A stretch of DNA of 64,000 bases, from NCBI GenBank assembly GCA_001429555.1, contig LMSR01000014.1:366766-430765 (forward strand), in the 5' to 3' direction. Below are positions 53,056 through 61,891 of this stretch, piece after piece (positions within the stretch are counted from its first letter, which is position 1; the number at the start of each line of letters is the position of its first letter). A program made the position numbers and the translations under genes. The stretch comes from Nocardioides sp. Soil797. GTDB lineage: Bacteria > Actinomycetota > Actinomycetes > Propionibacteriales > Nocardioidaceae. The notes below the pieces were generated by a model. It searched no databases and was not told where the DNA came from. It saw nothing but the letters and a program-made list of their open reading frames with translations.

Positions 53056-54207
53056 TTGTCAGCGACCGATGCCGGGCCGGTCGATGCTGCGCTCGCCGTC
53101 GAGAACCGGATGTTTCGCGCGCTGGCCGTGCTGCGCATCGTCCTGCTGGCCAACACGGTCGGCCTGACCCTCTATCGCCTCGACAACTTCACCCATCCCA
53201 ACGCCGGGCTCGCCCTGCTGGCACTGATGGTGGTCTGGACGATCGTGTCCATCTGGGCGTACGACGCTCCGCGGCGTCGTGTTCCCGTGCTGCTGGTCGC
53301 TGACCTGGCCATTGCGTTCGCGACGTTGCTGTCCTCGCCGTTCGTCAAGGGGGACGGTTTCAGCGCGACCGTGCCGGGCTTCTGGATCGCGGGAGCCCTG
53401 ATGGCTTGGGCGATCCACTGGCGTTGGATGGGCGCGTTGGCGGCCGCGACGGTGCTGTGTGCGACCGATCTGCTGATCCGCGAGGAGATCAGCCAGACCA
53501 ACTATGGCCACGTCTTCCTGCTGATGATCGCGGGACCGATCGTGGGCTACATGTGTGGCTCGTTGCAGCGGATGGCGGCCGAGCGTGATCGGGCCGAGCG
53601 GGCTGCTGCGATCGCCGAGGAGCGCGCCCGTCTCGCGCGGGCAGTGCACGACGGCGTACTCCAGGTGCTGGCGCTGGTTCAGCGCAAGGGGCCCGAGCTC
53701 GGGGGCGAGGGAGTCCACCTGGGTGAGCTCGCCGGTGAGCAGGAGCAGGCGCTGCGGTCGTTGATCCGTCAGCAGGACACCCTGCAGACGCCGGGGGAGG
53801 CACCGGTCGAGGATCTCGGGGGTGCCCTGGAGCGCCTCGGCAACCGGCGCCCGCCGGTGACCAGCGTGGTCACGCCCGGCGCCCCCGTCGAGCTCCCGCA
53901 GGACGTCGTGGGTGAGCTGGTCGCGGTGGTCGGCGCCTGCCTCGACAACGTCGCGTTCCACGTCGGCGAGGACGCACCCGCCTGGGTGCTGCTCGAAGAC
54001 CTCGGCGACCGGGTCGTGGTCAGCGTGCGCGACGAGGGGCCGGGCATTGCGACCGGTCGGCTCGAGTCGGCTGCGGCCTCCGGGCGCCTCGGGGTCTCCG
54101 AGTCGATCCGGGGGCGCATCCGCGACCTGGGTGGCAGCGCGGAGCTCTTCTCCACGCCCGACACCGGGACCGAATGGGAGTTCACCGTCCCGCGTCCCAC
54201 GGAATGA
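53056..54207 (+). CDS. macS: MacS-family sensor histidine kinase
   Basis: 383 residues if translation starts at the TTG at 53056; an ATG at 53110 would remove 18 residues. The TTG is preferred because VDAALAVENRMFRALAVLRI continues the family N-terminus, though neither start has a good ribosome site. Four to five membrane helices (about 28-155) precede a coiled linker and a HisKA_3 domain with H198 in ARAVHDGVLQVLALVQRKG, then an HATPase domain ending with DEGPGI and LGVSESI. It phosphorylates the LuxR-type regulator encoded at 55016. Confidence 0.88.
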   Translation: MSATDAGPVDAALAVENRMFRALAVLRIVLLANTVGLTLYRLDNFTHPNAGLALLALMVVWTIVSIWAYDAPRRRVPVLLVADLAIAFATLLSSPFVKGDGFSATVPGFWIAGALMAWAIHWRWMGALAAATVLCATDLLIREEISQTNYGHVFLLMIAGPIVGYMCGSLQRMAAERDRAERAAAIAEERARLARAVHDGVLQVLALVQRKGPELGGEGVHLGELAGEQEQALRSLIRQQDTLQTPGEAPVEDLGGALERLGNRRPPVTSVVTPGAPVELPQDVVGELVAVVGACLDNVAFHVGEDAPAWVLLEDLGDRVVVSVRDEGPGIATGRLESAAASGRLGVSESIRGRIRDLGGSAELFSTPDTGTEWEFTVPRPTE

Positions 54208-54287
54208 CCCTGCCGGGTTTGCCCTACCTGGTTTGCCCTGCCCCGAGTGCATGCCTCACGATCACCACTTCGTCTAGTGTCGATCTC

Positions 54288-54827
54288 GTGACCATTCATC
54301 GCGAGAATCCGTTCCTCGAACCGCCGGGCGACCGGGATCCGGTCCGTCGACTCCGCGGTCGCCTCGGTGGCCAGGTCACCCTGTGGACCAGCGGTACGCC
54401 GGACGACCGCGCCGGGTTGACGGTCTCGTCCCTGATGATCGCGGCGGGCGAGCAGGGGCGAGTCCTCGGCCTGATCGACCCGGACTCCGACTTGATGGAC
54501 ACCCTCGCCACGACCGACCTTGCGGTGGTGTCGTTGCTGCACTACCGCCACCACAACCTGGCCGACGTGTTCGCCGGCCAGGTCCCGGCACCCGGCGGCC
54601 AGTTCAAGCAGTTGAGTCAGGGGGTGTCCTGGGCGGAGACCTCGTGGGGACCGCTGCTGTCCGACGTGACCACGTGGGTCGGCGTACGCGTGGAGTCGGT
54701 CGTGGAGACGGGTTGGTCCTCGCTGGTGACCGCGACCATCGAGCACGCCGAGATCGGCGACGACGGTGAGCCACTCGTTCACCGTCGAGGTCGCTACCAG
54801 CACGCCTCTACCTCTTCCGGTGGTTGA
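54288..54827 (+). CDS. Flavin-reductase-like protein
   Basis: 179 residues from the GTG at 54288. The segment GQVTLWTSGTPDDRAGLTVSSLMIAAGEQ fits the FMN-binding split-barrel (flavin reductase) family, in which the sequence binds flavin mononucleotide. No other redox domain is present. It is inserted between macS and macR and transcribed with them. Its stop codon TGA is supplied by the first bases of dispersed repeat B (GGTGGTTGAGG at 54819), so the native C-terminus may be lost or altered. Confidence 0.75.
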   Translation: MTIHRENPFLEPPGDRDPVRRLRGRLGGQVTLWTSGTPDDRAGLTVSSLMIAAGEQGRVLGLIDPDSDLMDTLATTDLAVVSLLHYRHHNLADVFAGQVPAPGGQFKQLSQGVSWAETSWGPLLSDVTTWVGVRVESVVETGWSSLVTATIEHAEIGDDGEPLVHRRGRYQHASTSSGG

Positions 54828-54857
54828 GGAACGCGGTGCGAACGTCTGGGAACCACC
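54819..54857 (+). repeat. Dispersed repeat B, copy 3 (supplies a stop codon)
   Basis: GGTGGTTGAGGAACGCGGTG and, at its end, GTCTGGGAACCACC: ends GGTGGTT and AACCACC are complementary. The TGA at 54825-54827 inside it ends the flavin-reductase-like gene. Confidence 0.75.
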
Positions 54858-55015
54858 CGTAGGTCGTCCCGTCCCCGTGGCCGGACATGGCGGTGAGACC
54901 TACGTACTGGTTGATTTGTGGGCGCGGAATCGACCAGTTCGTTGGTCTCAGCGAGGAGCACGACTGCGATGTGCCGGAGACGGCTAGGGTTCGCGGTGAC
55001 ACGAGGAGGACTCGG

Positions 55016-55675
55016 ATGAGTGGGGACGAAGCGATCAAGGTGATGGTCGTCGACGACCACCCGATGTGGCGAGACGCGGTCGAGCGCGACCTGATCGCGG
55101 CGGGACTGAACGTTGTTGCCGTGGCAGCCAACGGAGTCGAGGCCCTGGCACGCTTCCCGGCCGCCAAACCACAGGTTCTGGTGCTCGACCTGCAGATCCC
55201 GGCGCCGAACGGGGTCGAGGTGACCGCCGAAGTGGTGCGCCAGGATCCGTCCACCCGGGTGTTGATCCTTTCCGCGTCCGGCGAGCAGAGCGACGTCCTC
55301 GACGCGGTGAAGGCCGGTGCGACGGGCTATCTGGTCAAGTCTGCCTCTCGCGAGGAGCTGCTCGACGCCGTACGCCGGGTGGCGCTGGGGGACACGGTGT
55401 TCACCCCGGGGCTGGCCGGGCTGGTGCTGGGCGAATACCGCCGCCTCCTCGACGAGCCGGCCACCGACGACGGCACGCCCAAGCTGACCGAGCGTGAGAC
55501 TGAAGTTCTCCGTCTGGTCGCCAAAGGCCTGTCCTACAAGCAGATTGCCGATCGTCTCGTGCTCTCGCACCGCACCGTGCAGAACCACGTGCAGAACACG
55601 CTGCGCAAGCTTCAGCTCCACAACCGGGTGGAACTGACCCGATATGCGATCGAGCAGGGGCTGGACGACGAATGA
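55016..55675 (+). CDS. macR: MacR-family response regulator
   Basis: 219 residues from the ATG at 55016, with ACGAGGAGGA 6-15 bases upstream. Receiver domain with the acidic pair VVDDHP and phosphoacceptor D58 in LVLDLQIPAPNG, K about 50 residues further in LVKSASREE; the LuxR helix-turn-helix is LTERETEVLRLVAKGLSYK to NTLRKLQLHNR. It is the partner of the MacS kinase. Its stop overlaps the next gene by four bases. Confidence 0.92.
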   Translation: MSGDEAIKVMVVDDHPMWRDAVERDLIAAGLNVVAVAANGVEALARFPAAKPQVLVLDLQIPAPNGVEVTAEVVRQDPSTRVLILSASGEQSDVLDAVKAGATGYLVKSASREELLDAVRRVALGDTVFTPGLAGLVLGEYRRLLDEPATDDGTPKLTERETEVLRLVAKGLSYKQIADRLVLSHRTVQNHVQNTLRKLQLHNRVELTRYAIEQGLDDE

Positions 55676-56640
55676 TCTCGTCGTCCCCGTGGCGTCCGGC
55701 GCACGAGGATGAGGCTCTGGCGCTGATGGAGCTGGAGCGCGCCGCCAACCTGCGTGGCCTGGCGGCAGTCTTTCCCGGGCCGTTCCCCGAGGACGACGTG
55801 TTGGCCAGGTGGGCGATCGTGCTCGCAGACCCGGGTGTGAGCGTCGAGGTGGTCGACGGCCCTGACCACCTGCGGGCAGTTGTGGCGTACGACGACTCCG
55901 CGTTGCGGCACCTCTTCGTGCACCCCGACTCGTGGGGCCAGGGACTGGGCTCGTCAGGCGTGGCCAGGTCTGTCGCAGCGATCGGCAAGGGCGCGACACT
56001 GTGGGTCCTCGCGGCCAACGAGCGTGCCCGGCGTCTGTACGAGTACCTTGGCTGGGTACCCACGGGGGACCGTCAGGACTCCGTGTGGACGCCACATCCC
56101 ACGGAACTCGAATACCGCTGGAGTGGCACGGTCATCCGCCCGCTCAGCCCGGACTTCCGAGACTCGCTGCTCGCCTTCGAGTCGGAGAATCGCGCATGGT
56201 TCGCGCGCACCATCCCCGACCGGGGTGACGCGTTCTTCGACGAGTTCGACGACCAACTCGCGGGTCGGATCACCGAGCACGTCGGCGGAACCGTGCGGAT
56301 GTTCGTGGTGCTCGACGAGTCGGGGGAGCTGATCGGGCGGGTGAACTTCGTCGACGTTGCCCGGGGGAGCGCCGATCTGGGCTACCGGCTCGCGGAGAGA
56401 GCCAGTGGTCAGGGGCGCGCCACTGACGCGGTGATGTTGGGGCTCAACGAGATGTCTCGACTGGGTGTCACCGAGGTCCGAGCCGCGACGACCGTGAGCA
56501 ACGCGGCATCGCAGCGGGTGCTGGAGAAGTGCGGTTTCGTGCCCTGTGCCGGCACTCCCGACGAGCTCGGCGGTGGCGGTGGCCGTCGCGAGAAGGCCGT
56601 GCACTTCCGACTGGGTCGAGATCATGCACGGGCGGGGTGA
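55672..56640 (+). CDS. Tandem GNAT acetyltransferase
   Basis: 322 residues with two GNAT domains. The first (about 1-150) contains HLFVHPDSWGQGLGSSGVARS, the second (about 155-322) contains ADLGYRLAERASGQGRATDAVML and ATTVSNAASQRVLEKCGFVP, the latter like the RimJ/RimL type. It overlaps macR by ATGA, so it is co-expressed with the two-component system; whether it is regulated by it is unknown. Its 3' end overlaps the convergent oxygenase gene by 19 bases. Confidence 0.88.
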   Translation: MISSSPWRPAHEDEALALMELERAANLRGLAAVFPGPFPEDDVLARWAIVLADPGVSVEVVDGPDHLRAVVAYDDSALRHLFVHPDSWGQGLGSSGVARSVAAIGKGATLWVLAANERARRLYEYLGWVPTGDRQDSVWTPHPTELEYRWSGTVIRPLSPDFRDSLLAFESENRAWFARTIPDRGDAFFDEFDDQLAGRITEHVGGTVRMFVVLDESGELIGRVNFVDVARGSADLGYRLAERASGQGRATDAVMLGLNEMSRLGVTEVRAATTVSNAASQRVLEKCGFVPCAGTPDELGGGGGRREKAVHFRLGRDHARAG

Positions 56641-57848
56641 GGCCTTCCACCGGAGGGGGAGTCATCGACCAGGTCATGGGCCACCGAGTAACGGGCCCGC
56701 AGGCGCTCCTCCTGCTTGACGCGGTAGCGCTCACCGAGACGGGTGCGCAGCGACAGCGTGCCGGGCACCCTGTCGATCAGGAGGTTCACGAAGCCGAGGA
56801 CGAAACCGATGACCCGGACGGCGTGCTTCATGCGCGAGGCAGGGACCCCGAGCTCGTCGGCAATGCCGTCGCCCAGGAAGACCCGTTCGAGGGCATGCAC
56901 CGTGGGTGGCGCAACCGGGTGCAGCGGGGCCGGCAGCAGCTCCTCGATCTCCGGCACCAGGAACTCCTCATTGATGGCACCCACCAGCCGGCGGCAGTAG
57001 TCGTCGACCTCGGGTCGGGTGAGCAGGTAGAGGGCCTCGAGTCGCTCCTGGTCTGCCTCGTCGACGGGCAGCAGTTCCTCGCAGACCCCGAGCAGGTGCC
57101 CGAGATAGCGCCACATCGCATAGAACGTGTCGACCTCGTGGGGGAGGTACGGCGCCCCGATGGCGCGCATTCCGCGCAACGGGATCAGGCAGAACTCGAT
57201 CAGCGTGTAGGCGAGGAACGCCTGGGGGATCGGGACACCCCAGGCTGCGGTGTCCCACTCGGGAGACTCGCGCAGGTGTTGGCGGACGAGGGCGTGGATG
57301 ACCCGCACCCGCACGGTCAGCTCGAAGCCTTCGGAGAACCGGTCGAGCCCACCTTGCTGGTTGACCGCGAGCAACCAGGACCCGACCTCGATGGTGCGCA
57401 CACCGGCGTTCTCGACGTACCGCCCGGTCAGCTCGAGCGGGCGCGAGGCCGTGGAGTTTGCGTACCCGCTGACCAGGGATGCCGCCCCCAGGACGATGCC
57501 CGACTGGCGGGTGTAGCGGGCGAAGTGGCGCGAGCCCCGATAGATGGCCCTGAGATCGACCCAGTCGGGTACGTCGTCCAGCTCGACGAACAGGTCCCGG
57601 AGCGATCGTGGAGCCTCGGGCACGGCGTCGATGCCCTCGCGGCAGGCCTTGCGCAGCATGCGCATGCCTCTGCCGTGGCCGATCGTCGCGAAGTCCGCCA
57701 CCAGTGCGTCGGCAAGGGGATCGCCCTGCCACATGGCGTCGAAGTACGTCGACGCGTGGTCGCCGAAGCGGCGCATCGCCTCATCGTGGTTGTGCACCGT
57801 GGTCGGAAGGTCGCGCTCACTCGCCGTGGCTGCCATGCTCAACAGCAT
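56622..57848 (-). CDS. Oxygenase MpaB family protein (DUF2236)
   Basis: 408 residues from the ATG at 57848 (an ATG at 57836 is an alternative). The family includes latex-clearing proteins and MpaB-type haem oxygenases. The region RSLRDLFVELDDVPDWVD and the later conserved histidines in RVRVIHALVRQHLRE match the DUF2236 core. The substrate is unknown. It diverges from a TetR regulator with 70 bases between starts and an inverted repeat in the gap. Confidence 0.85.
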   Translation of the reverse strand: MLLSMAATASERDLPTTVHNHDEAMRRFGDHASTYFDAMWQGDPLADALVADFATIGHGRGMRMLRKACREGIDAVPEAPRSLRDLFVELDDVPDWVDLRAIYRGSRHFARYTRQSGIVLGAASLVSGYANSTASRPLELTGRYVENAGVRTIEVGSWLLAVNQQGGLDRFSEGFELTVRVRVIHALVRQHLRESPEWDTAAWGVPIPQAFLAYTLIEFCLIPLRGMRAIGAPYLPHEVDTFYAMWRYLGHLLGVCEELLPVDEADQERLEALYLLTRPEVDDYCRRLVGAINEEFLVPEIEELLPAPLHPVAPPTVHALERVFLGDGIADELGVPASRMKHAVRVIGFVLGFVNLLIDRVPGTLSLRTRLGERYRVKQEERLRARYSVAHDLVDDSPSGGRPHPARA

Positions 57849-57882
57849 AAAAGTGGGAATCCCTCATCTTCCATTCACTTTT
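57849..57882. promoter_or_regulatory. Inverted repeat between MpaB and TetR genes
   Basis: AAAAGTG (57849-57855) and CACTTTT (57876-57882) are inverted half-sites 20 bases apart, filling the short divergent gap. The location and AT-rich content in a GC-rich region suggest a TetR operator controlling both genes. Confidence 0.5.
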
Positions 57883-57918
57883 TGAGCAGGGCGCCGACGA
57901 CGGAATCGAGGACTCAGG

Positions 57919-58530
57919 ATGGCTCAACGGCAGCGAATTCGTCCCACCCAACAACGTGCCGTAAGGATGCGTCGAGACCTCCTCGACGCGACTGTTCATC
58001 TTTTGGGCGAGGTGGGGTCCGAGCGACTGACCACGACGGCCATCGTCGAGCGGGCTCATGTCAGCAGCGGAACCTTCTACCGCTACTTCGACGACAAGGC
58101 CGACATTCTGGAGGCCCTGCGCCAAGAGGCGGTCAGCGAGATCAGCTCCGACCTGATGGGTGGCGTGGCCCGGGCGATCGACCTCGACCTGCGCGCCGCC
58201 GTGCGGGAGATCCTGACCACCCTGACCGGGGCGCTCGAACGGCATGCACCGGTGATCCTGGCCATGGTCGACGCCGTGCCGTCGGGCACGCAGTCGAACG
58301 TGATGCCGGAGATCGAGGCCGGACTGATGCAGCTGGCCCGCGTCATCCCCGCTCGGCACCTGCCCGGCCTCGACCCACAACGCCTCGACGCGGTGGTCTT
58401 CATGGTGATGGGCGTGACACAGGCGACCTGCCTGCGGATCGCGCTGCAGCGTCCCGAAGGCAGCTCGGCCGAGGAGCTGATCGAGATCGCCACCGACATG
58501 CTCACCGCCGGGTTGCTGGGTGCACGGTGA
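57919..58530 (+). CDS. TetR-family transcriptional regulator
   Basis: 203 residues. The N-terminal helix-turn-helix is TTTAIVERAHVSSGTFYRYFDDKADIL (about 38-64), with a ligand-binding C-terminal domain. It is divergent from the MpaB-family oxygenase and probably represses it. The ligand is unknown. Confidence 0.9.
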   Translation: MAQRQRIRPTQQRAVRMRRDLLDATVHLLGEVGSERLTTTAIVERAHVSSGTFYRYFDDKADILEALRQEAVSEISSDLMGGVARAIDLDLRAAVREILTTLTGALERHAPVILAMVDAVPSGTQSNVMPEIEAGLMQLARVIPARHLPGLDPQRLDAVVFMVMGVTQATCLRIALQRPEGSSAEELIEIATDMLTAGLLGAR

Positions 58531-58564
58531 ATCGCAGGCGAACGCGCTCACTAGGATCAGGCAC

Positions 58565-59455
58565 GTGACGACCATCCTCGAGGCAGCCGACCGTCTCTAC
58601 GGCCTGACGCTGGCCGAGTTCACCCCGGCGCGCGACGCCCTGGTGAAGGCACTGCGCAAGGACGACCGTGATCTCTCCGACCAGGTCAAGGCGCTGAAGA
58701 AGCCGTCGACCGCTGCCTGGGTGGTCAACCTGCTCGTGCGCCGTGACCCGGGGCAGGTGGACCAGGTGCTCATCGTCGGTGCCGCCCTGCGTGAGGCCCA
58801 GGCCTCGCTCGACGGCGACGAGCTGCGGGCACTCACCCGTCAGCGCCGCCAGCTCACCTCCGCGATCACCCAGCAGGCCCGGGCGATCGCGCTCGAGCAC
58901 GGCCAGAAGGTCACCGGGTCGGTCTCCGACCAGGTCGAAGCCACACTCACCGCGGCGATGGTCGACGAGAACGCGGGTGCCGCGGTTCGCACAGGGCTGC
59001 TGGTCCAAGCGTTCTCGGCGACCGGTGTCGACGCCGTCGACGCCGCGGCGTACGTCGCGGTCCCCGACGCGGCAGACTTCGTGCCGAGCCCCGTCGAGGC
59101 GCCCAGCTCCCATCCGCCCGAGCTGCACGTCGTCCCCGATCCGGACGAGCACGCCAAGAAGGTGGAGGCCGCCCGTGAGGCCGTCGCCGACGCCGAGCGT
59201 GAGGCCGACGAGGCCGCAGAGGCGATGACTGCCGCCGACGCCGACATGGCCGAGCTGGAGGCCCGCAGCCTGCAGATGCAGGCAGAGATCGATGAGCTGC
59301 GACGCCGACTCAGCGAGCACGAGGACGAGCAGGACGAGATCGACGACCAGCTCTCCGATGCGCGTCAGGTCGTGCAGTCAGCACGCGACGACGTACGCGC
59401 CGCCGACGCGGCCCGGGAGCGCGCGGCAGCGGCGCTGGCCCGGCTGTCGCGCTGA
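58565..59455 (+). CDS. Coiled-coil hypothetical protein
   Basis: 296 residues from the GTG at 58565. The N-terminal part (about 1-120) looks globular (FTPARDALVKALRKDDRDLSDQVKALKK). The C-terminal half is mostly charged coiled coil (AEREADEAAEAMTAADADMAELEARS followed by ELRRRLSEHEDEQDEIDDQLS). No signal peptide or membrane segment is visible. It is 34 bases after the tetR gene. The function is unknown; the mix resembles stress-related or ATPase-accessory proteins, but this is only an impression. Confidence 0.8.
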   Translation: MTTILEAADRLYGLTLAEFTPARDALVKALRKDDRDLSDQVKALKKPSTAAWVVNLLVRRDPGQVDQVLIVGAALREAQASLDGDELRALTRQRRQLTSAITQQARAIALEHGQKVTGSVSDQVEATLTAAMVDENAGAAVRTGLLVQAFSATGVDAVDAAAYVAVPDAADFVPSPVEAPSSHPPELHVVPDPDEHAKKVEAAREAVADAEREADEAAEAMTAADADMAELEARSLQMQAEIDELRRRLSEHEDEQDEIDDQLSDARQVVQSARDDVRAADAARERAAAALARLSR

Positions 59456-59458
59456 TCT

Positions 59459-59498
59459 GGTCCCGAGACGGGTTGGCGCGCAACCTCCTCAACCGACC
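59459..59498 (-). repeat. Dispersed repeat B, copy 4
   Basis: On the minus strand it begins GGTCGGTTGAGGAGGTTGCG and ends with GTCTCGGGACC. It lies between the coiled-coil gene and the end of glycerol kinase, so it is intergenic between convergent genes. Confidence 0.72.
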
Positions 59499-59505
59499 CG
59501 GGGCG

Positions 59506-60987
59506 TCAGGCCCAGTTCTTCGAGCGGACGACCGCGTCGGTCCACTTCGCGTGCGCGGCATCCGCCTTCTCCCGGACCCCCTCGGTCGGCTCGAAGCGAC
59601 GATCCAGCTGCCACGTCTCGCGCAGGTCGTCGGTGGAGTTCCAGACCCCGACCCCGAGTCCGGCCAGGAACGCGGCGCCCAACGCGGTGGTGTCGACGAT
59701 CCGCGGGCGCTCGACGGGTACGCCGAGCTGGTCGGCCTGGATCTGGCAGAGCAGGTCGTTGGCCGAGGCGCCCCCGTCGACGCGGAGCGTGGTGTTGCTT
59801 CCCGGCTGCACCATGCCCTGGGTCTCGAGCACGTCACGCACCTCGAAGGCGATCGCCTCGAGGGTGGCACGGACGATGTGTGCACGGGTGGTGCCGCGGG
59901 TGAGTCCGATGATCATGCCGCGGGCCAACGGGTCCCAGTGGGGCGCGCCCAGCCCGGTCAGTGCGGGAACGAAGACCACCCCTTCGGAGTCGGGCACGGT
60001 CCTGGCGATGGCCTCGGTCTCGGGGGCCGAGCCGACGATCTGCAGACCGTCGCGCAGCCACTGCACCGCAGCCCCGGTGACGAAGATCGATCCCTCCAGG
60101 GCATGGGTCAGCACGCCGTCGGGTGAGCGCCAGGCGGCCGTGGTGAGCAGACCGGCGTCACTGCGCACCAGCTCGGTGCCGGTGTTGGCGAGGATGAACG
60201 ACCCGGTGCCGTAGGTGCACTTGGAGTCGCCGGTCTCGAAGCAGGTCTGGCCGAAGAGCGCCGACTGCTGGTCTCCGGCGATGCCGGCGATGGGCAGTGA
60301 CAACCCGCAGAACACCTTCGGGTCGGAGACGGCGACCTCGCCCCAGTTGGGCACCAGCTCGGGCAACGCGTCGCGCGGCACCCCGAAGAGCTCGCACAAC
60401 TCGTCCGACCAGTCGCCGGTGGTCAGGTCGAAGAGGAGCGTGCGCGAAGCGTTGGAGACGTCGGTGACGTGCCAGGTGCCGCGCGTCATCCGGGCGATCA
60501 GGTAGGAGTCGACGGTGCCGATCGCGTAGCGCCCGGACTTCACCAACGCCCAGGTGTTGGGTTCGTTCTCGGCGAGCCACATCAGCTTGGTGCCGGAGAA
60601 GTAGGGATCGAGGCGCAACCCGGTCAACTCACTGACCCGCTCCTCGTGCCCTTCCTCGCGCAGACGGTTGCAGATGTCGGCCGTGCGGCGGTCCTGCCAC
60701 ACGATGGCGCGGCGGGGGGAGCCGAGGGTCTCCCTGTCCCAGAGCATGATCGTCTCGCGCTGGTTGGTGATGCCGATCCCGCGCAGCTCCCCGTCGTACG
60801 ACGCGATGGCCTCGCGGGTCGCCTCCAGGGTCGCCTGCCAGATCTCCTCGGGAGTGTGCTCGACCCACCCGGGTTTCGGGAAGTGCTGGCCGAACTCCTG
60901 ATAGCCGCGGGCGGCGATCGTTCCCTCCGCGGTCACCACGATCGCAGTGACCCCGGTGGTGCCGGCGTCGATGGCCAGGATGCTCAT
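59506..60987 (-). CDS. glpK: Glycerol kinase
   Basis: 493 residues from the ATG at 60987, a normal length. It phosphorylates glycerol to glycerol 3-phosphate. SILAIDAGTTGVTAIVV at the N-terminus, QTGLRLDPYFSGTK-like SELTGLRLDPYFSGTKLMW and DGGASANDLLCQIQADQL are characteristic of FGGY glycerol kinases. The ATG overlaps the DUF1028 stop by four bases, so the two are coupled. Confidence 0.93.
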   Translation of the reverse strand: MSILAIDAGTTGVTAIVVTAEGTIAARGYQEFGQHFPKPGWVEHTPEEIWQATLEATREAIASYDGELRGIGITNQRETIMLWDRETLGSPRRAIVWQDRRTADICNRLREEGHEERVSELTGLRLDPYFSGTKLMWLAENEPNTWALVKSGRYAIGTVDSYLIARMTRGTWHVTDVSNASRTLLFDLTTGDWSDELCELFGVPRDALPELVPNWGEVAVSDPKVFCGLSLPIAGIAGDQQSALFGQTCFETGDSKCTYGTGSFILANTGTELVRSDAGLLTTAAWRSPDGVLTHALEGSIFVTGAAVQWLRDGLQIVGSAPETEAIARTVPDSEGVVFVPALTGLGAPHWDPLARGMIIGLTRGTTRAHIVRATLEAIAFEVRDVLETQGMVQPGSNTTLRVDGGASANDLLCQIQADQLGVPVERPRIVDTTALGAAFLAGLGVGVWNSTDDLRETWQLDRRFEPTEGVREKADAAHAKWTDAVVRSKNWA

Positions 60988-61808
60988 GAGGTCTCCTCGG
61001 TGGCGCGCAGGATGGCCAGCACTCGTTTGTCGAGCCAGGAACCCGTCGGCGCCACGCGCATCTCGTAGTTCTCCGTGCCGGCCCACTCGAGCAGGTCGTC
61101 GTGGCCCAGAGCCCGCACCAGCGCAGTGATCTCGGCGTCGAGCTCCGGAGTGACCGGCACCTTGTCCTGCTCGGTGGTGGCGGTGAGGAAGAGGTCGTTG
61201 AGCTCCAGCAACCGGGCCAGCTCGGGCACGGGCGTCGCGTGGTCATCGACCCGCAGGTCGACCGCCACGTCGTCGTGACCGCCGTACCCGGCCTCGTCAC
61301 GCACCACCAGCAGGGCTGCCGACTGCCGGCCCCGCTTGTCACCGCCTGCTTCGTCGCCGGCCTTCAGTGCGGCGAGCAGGCGGTCGGCGAAGGGGAGTGT
61401 GGCGCAGTCCAGCCAGGCCCGTTCCATGGCCTCGACCACCTCGGAGCTGGTGAGGATGTTGCCCTGGATCGCGTAACCGTCTCCGGTGATGCCGCCCGCC
61501 CAGTCATAGCAGGCGGACCCGGTGTGGGAGGCCGAGTTGCCGTCCACGTCGACGATGCCGACCTGGCGGTGGTCTCGGTCGGGATCCTCCTCGAGCAGTC
61601 GCTGCAACGCGACCGAGGCGGTGGCCCCCTCGTCGAGATGGGCGAGGGCGAGGCCCTTGTAGGAGACGTTGGCGTTGGCCTGGGTGGCAATGGCGCCGAT
61701 GCCGGCCACGGCGGCCGGAACGGCATTGCCGACGGCCAGGAACTTCGAGGCAATGGCCACGCCCCATGACTCACCGTCATCGGACCGGGCAACGATCGAG
61801 AAGGTCAT
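60984..61808 (-). CDS. DUF1028 (Ntn-hydrolase-like) protein
   Basis: 274 residues. MTFSIVARSDDGESWGVAIAS and AVAGIGAIATQANANVSYKGLALA match the DUF1028 family, which has an Ntn-hydrolase fold; the N-terminal residue after Met is Thr, so the exposed nucleophile could be T2. The C-terminal part includes a putative peptidoglycan-binding or helical extension ending WLDKRVLAILRATEE. It is unusual to find it upstream of and coupled with glycerol kinase; the reason is unknown. Confidence 0.88.
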   Translation of the reverse strand: MTFSIVARSDDGESWGVAIASKFLAVGNAVPAAVAGIGAIATQANANVSYKGLALAHLDEGATASVALQRLLEEDPDRDHRQVGIVDVDGNSASHTGSACYDWAGGITGDGYAIQGNILTSSEVVEAMERAWLDCATLPFADRLLAALKAGDEAGGDKRGRQSAALLVVRDEAGYGGHDDVAVDLRVDDHATPVPELARLLELNDLFLTATTEQDKVPVTPELDAEITALVRALGHDDLLEWAGTENYEMRVAPTGSWLDKRVLAILRATEETS

Positions 61809-61891
61809 GACGGCACCCTAGAGGACCCCTCCGGACGACTCGGCCCGCGATCGTTGGTGTCGGGAGCCGCGCGAGTGGGCAGGGTCAGTGC

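Noticed and set aside
51187..54207. A 1006-residue plus-strand open frame
   Set aside because: It runs across the minus-strand hydrolase and the acyltransferase in the wrong frame; only the part after about 53056 is a real gene (MacS).
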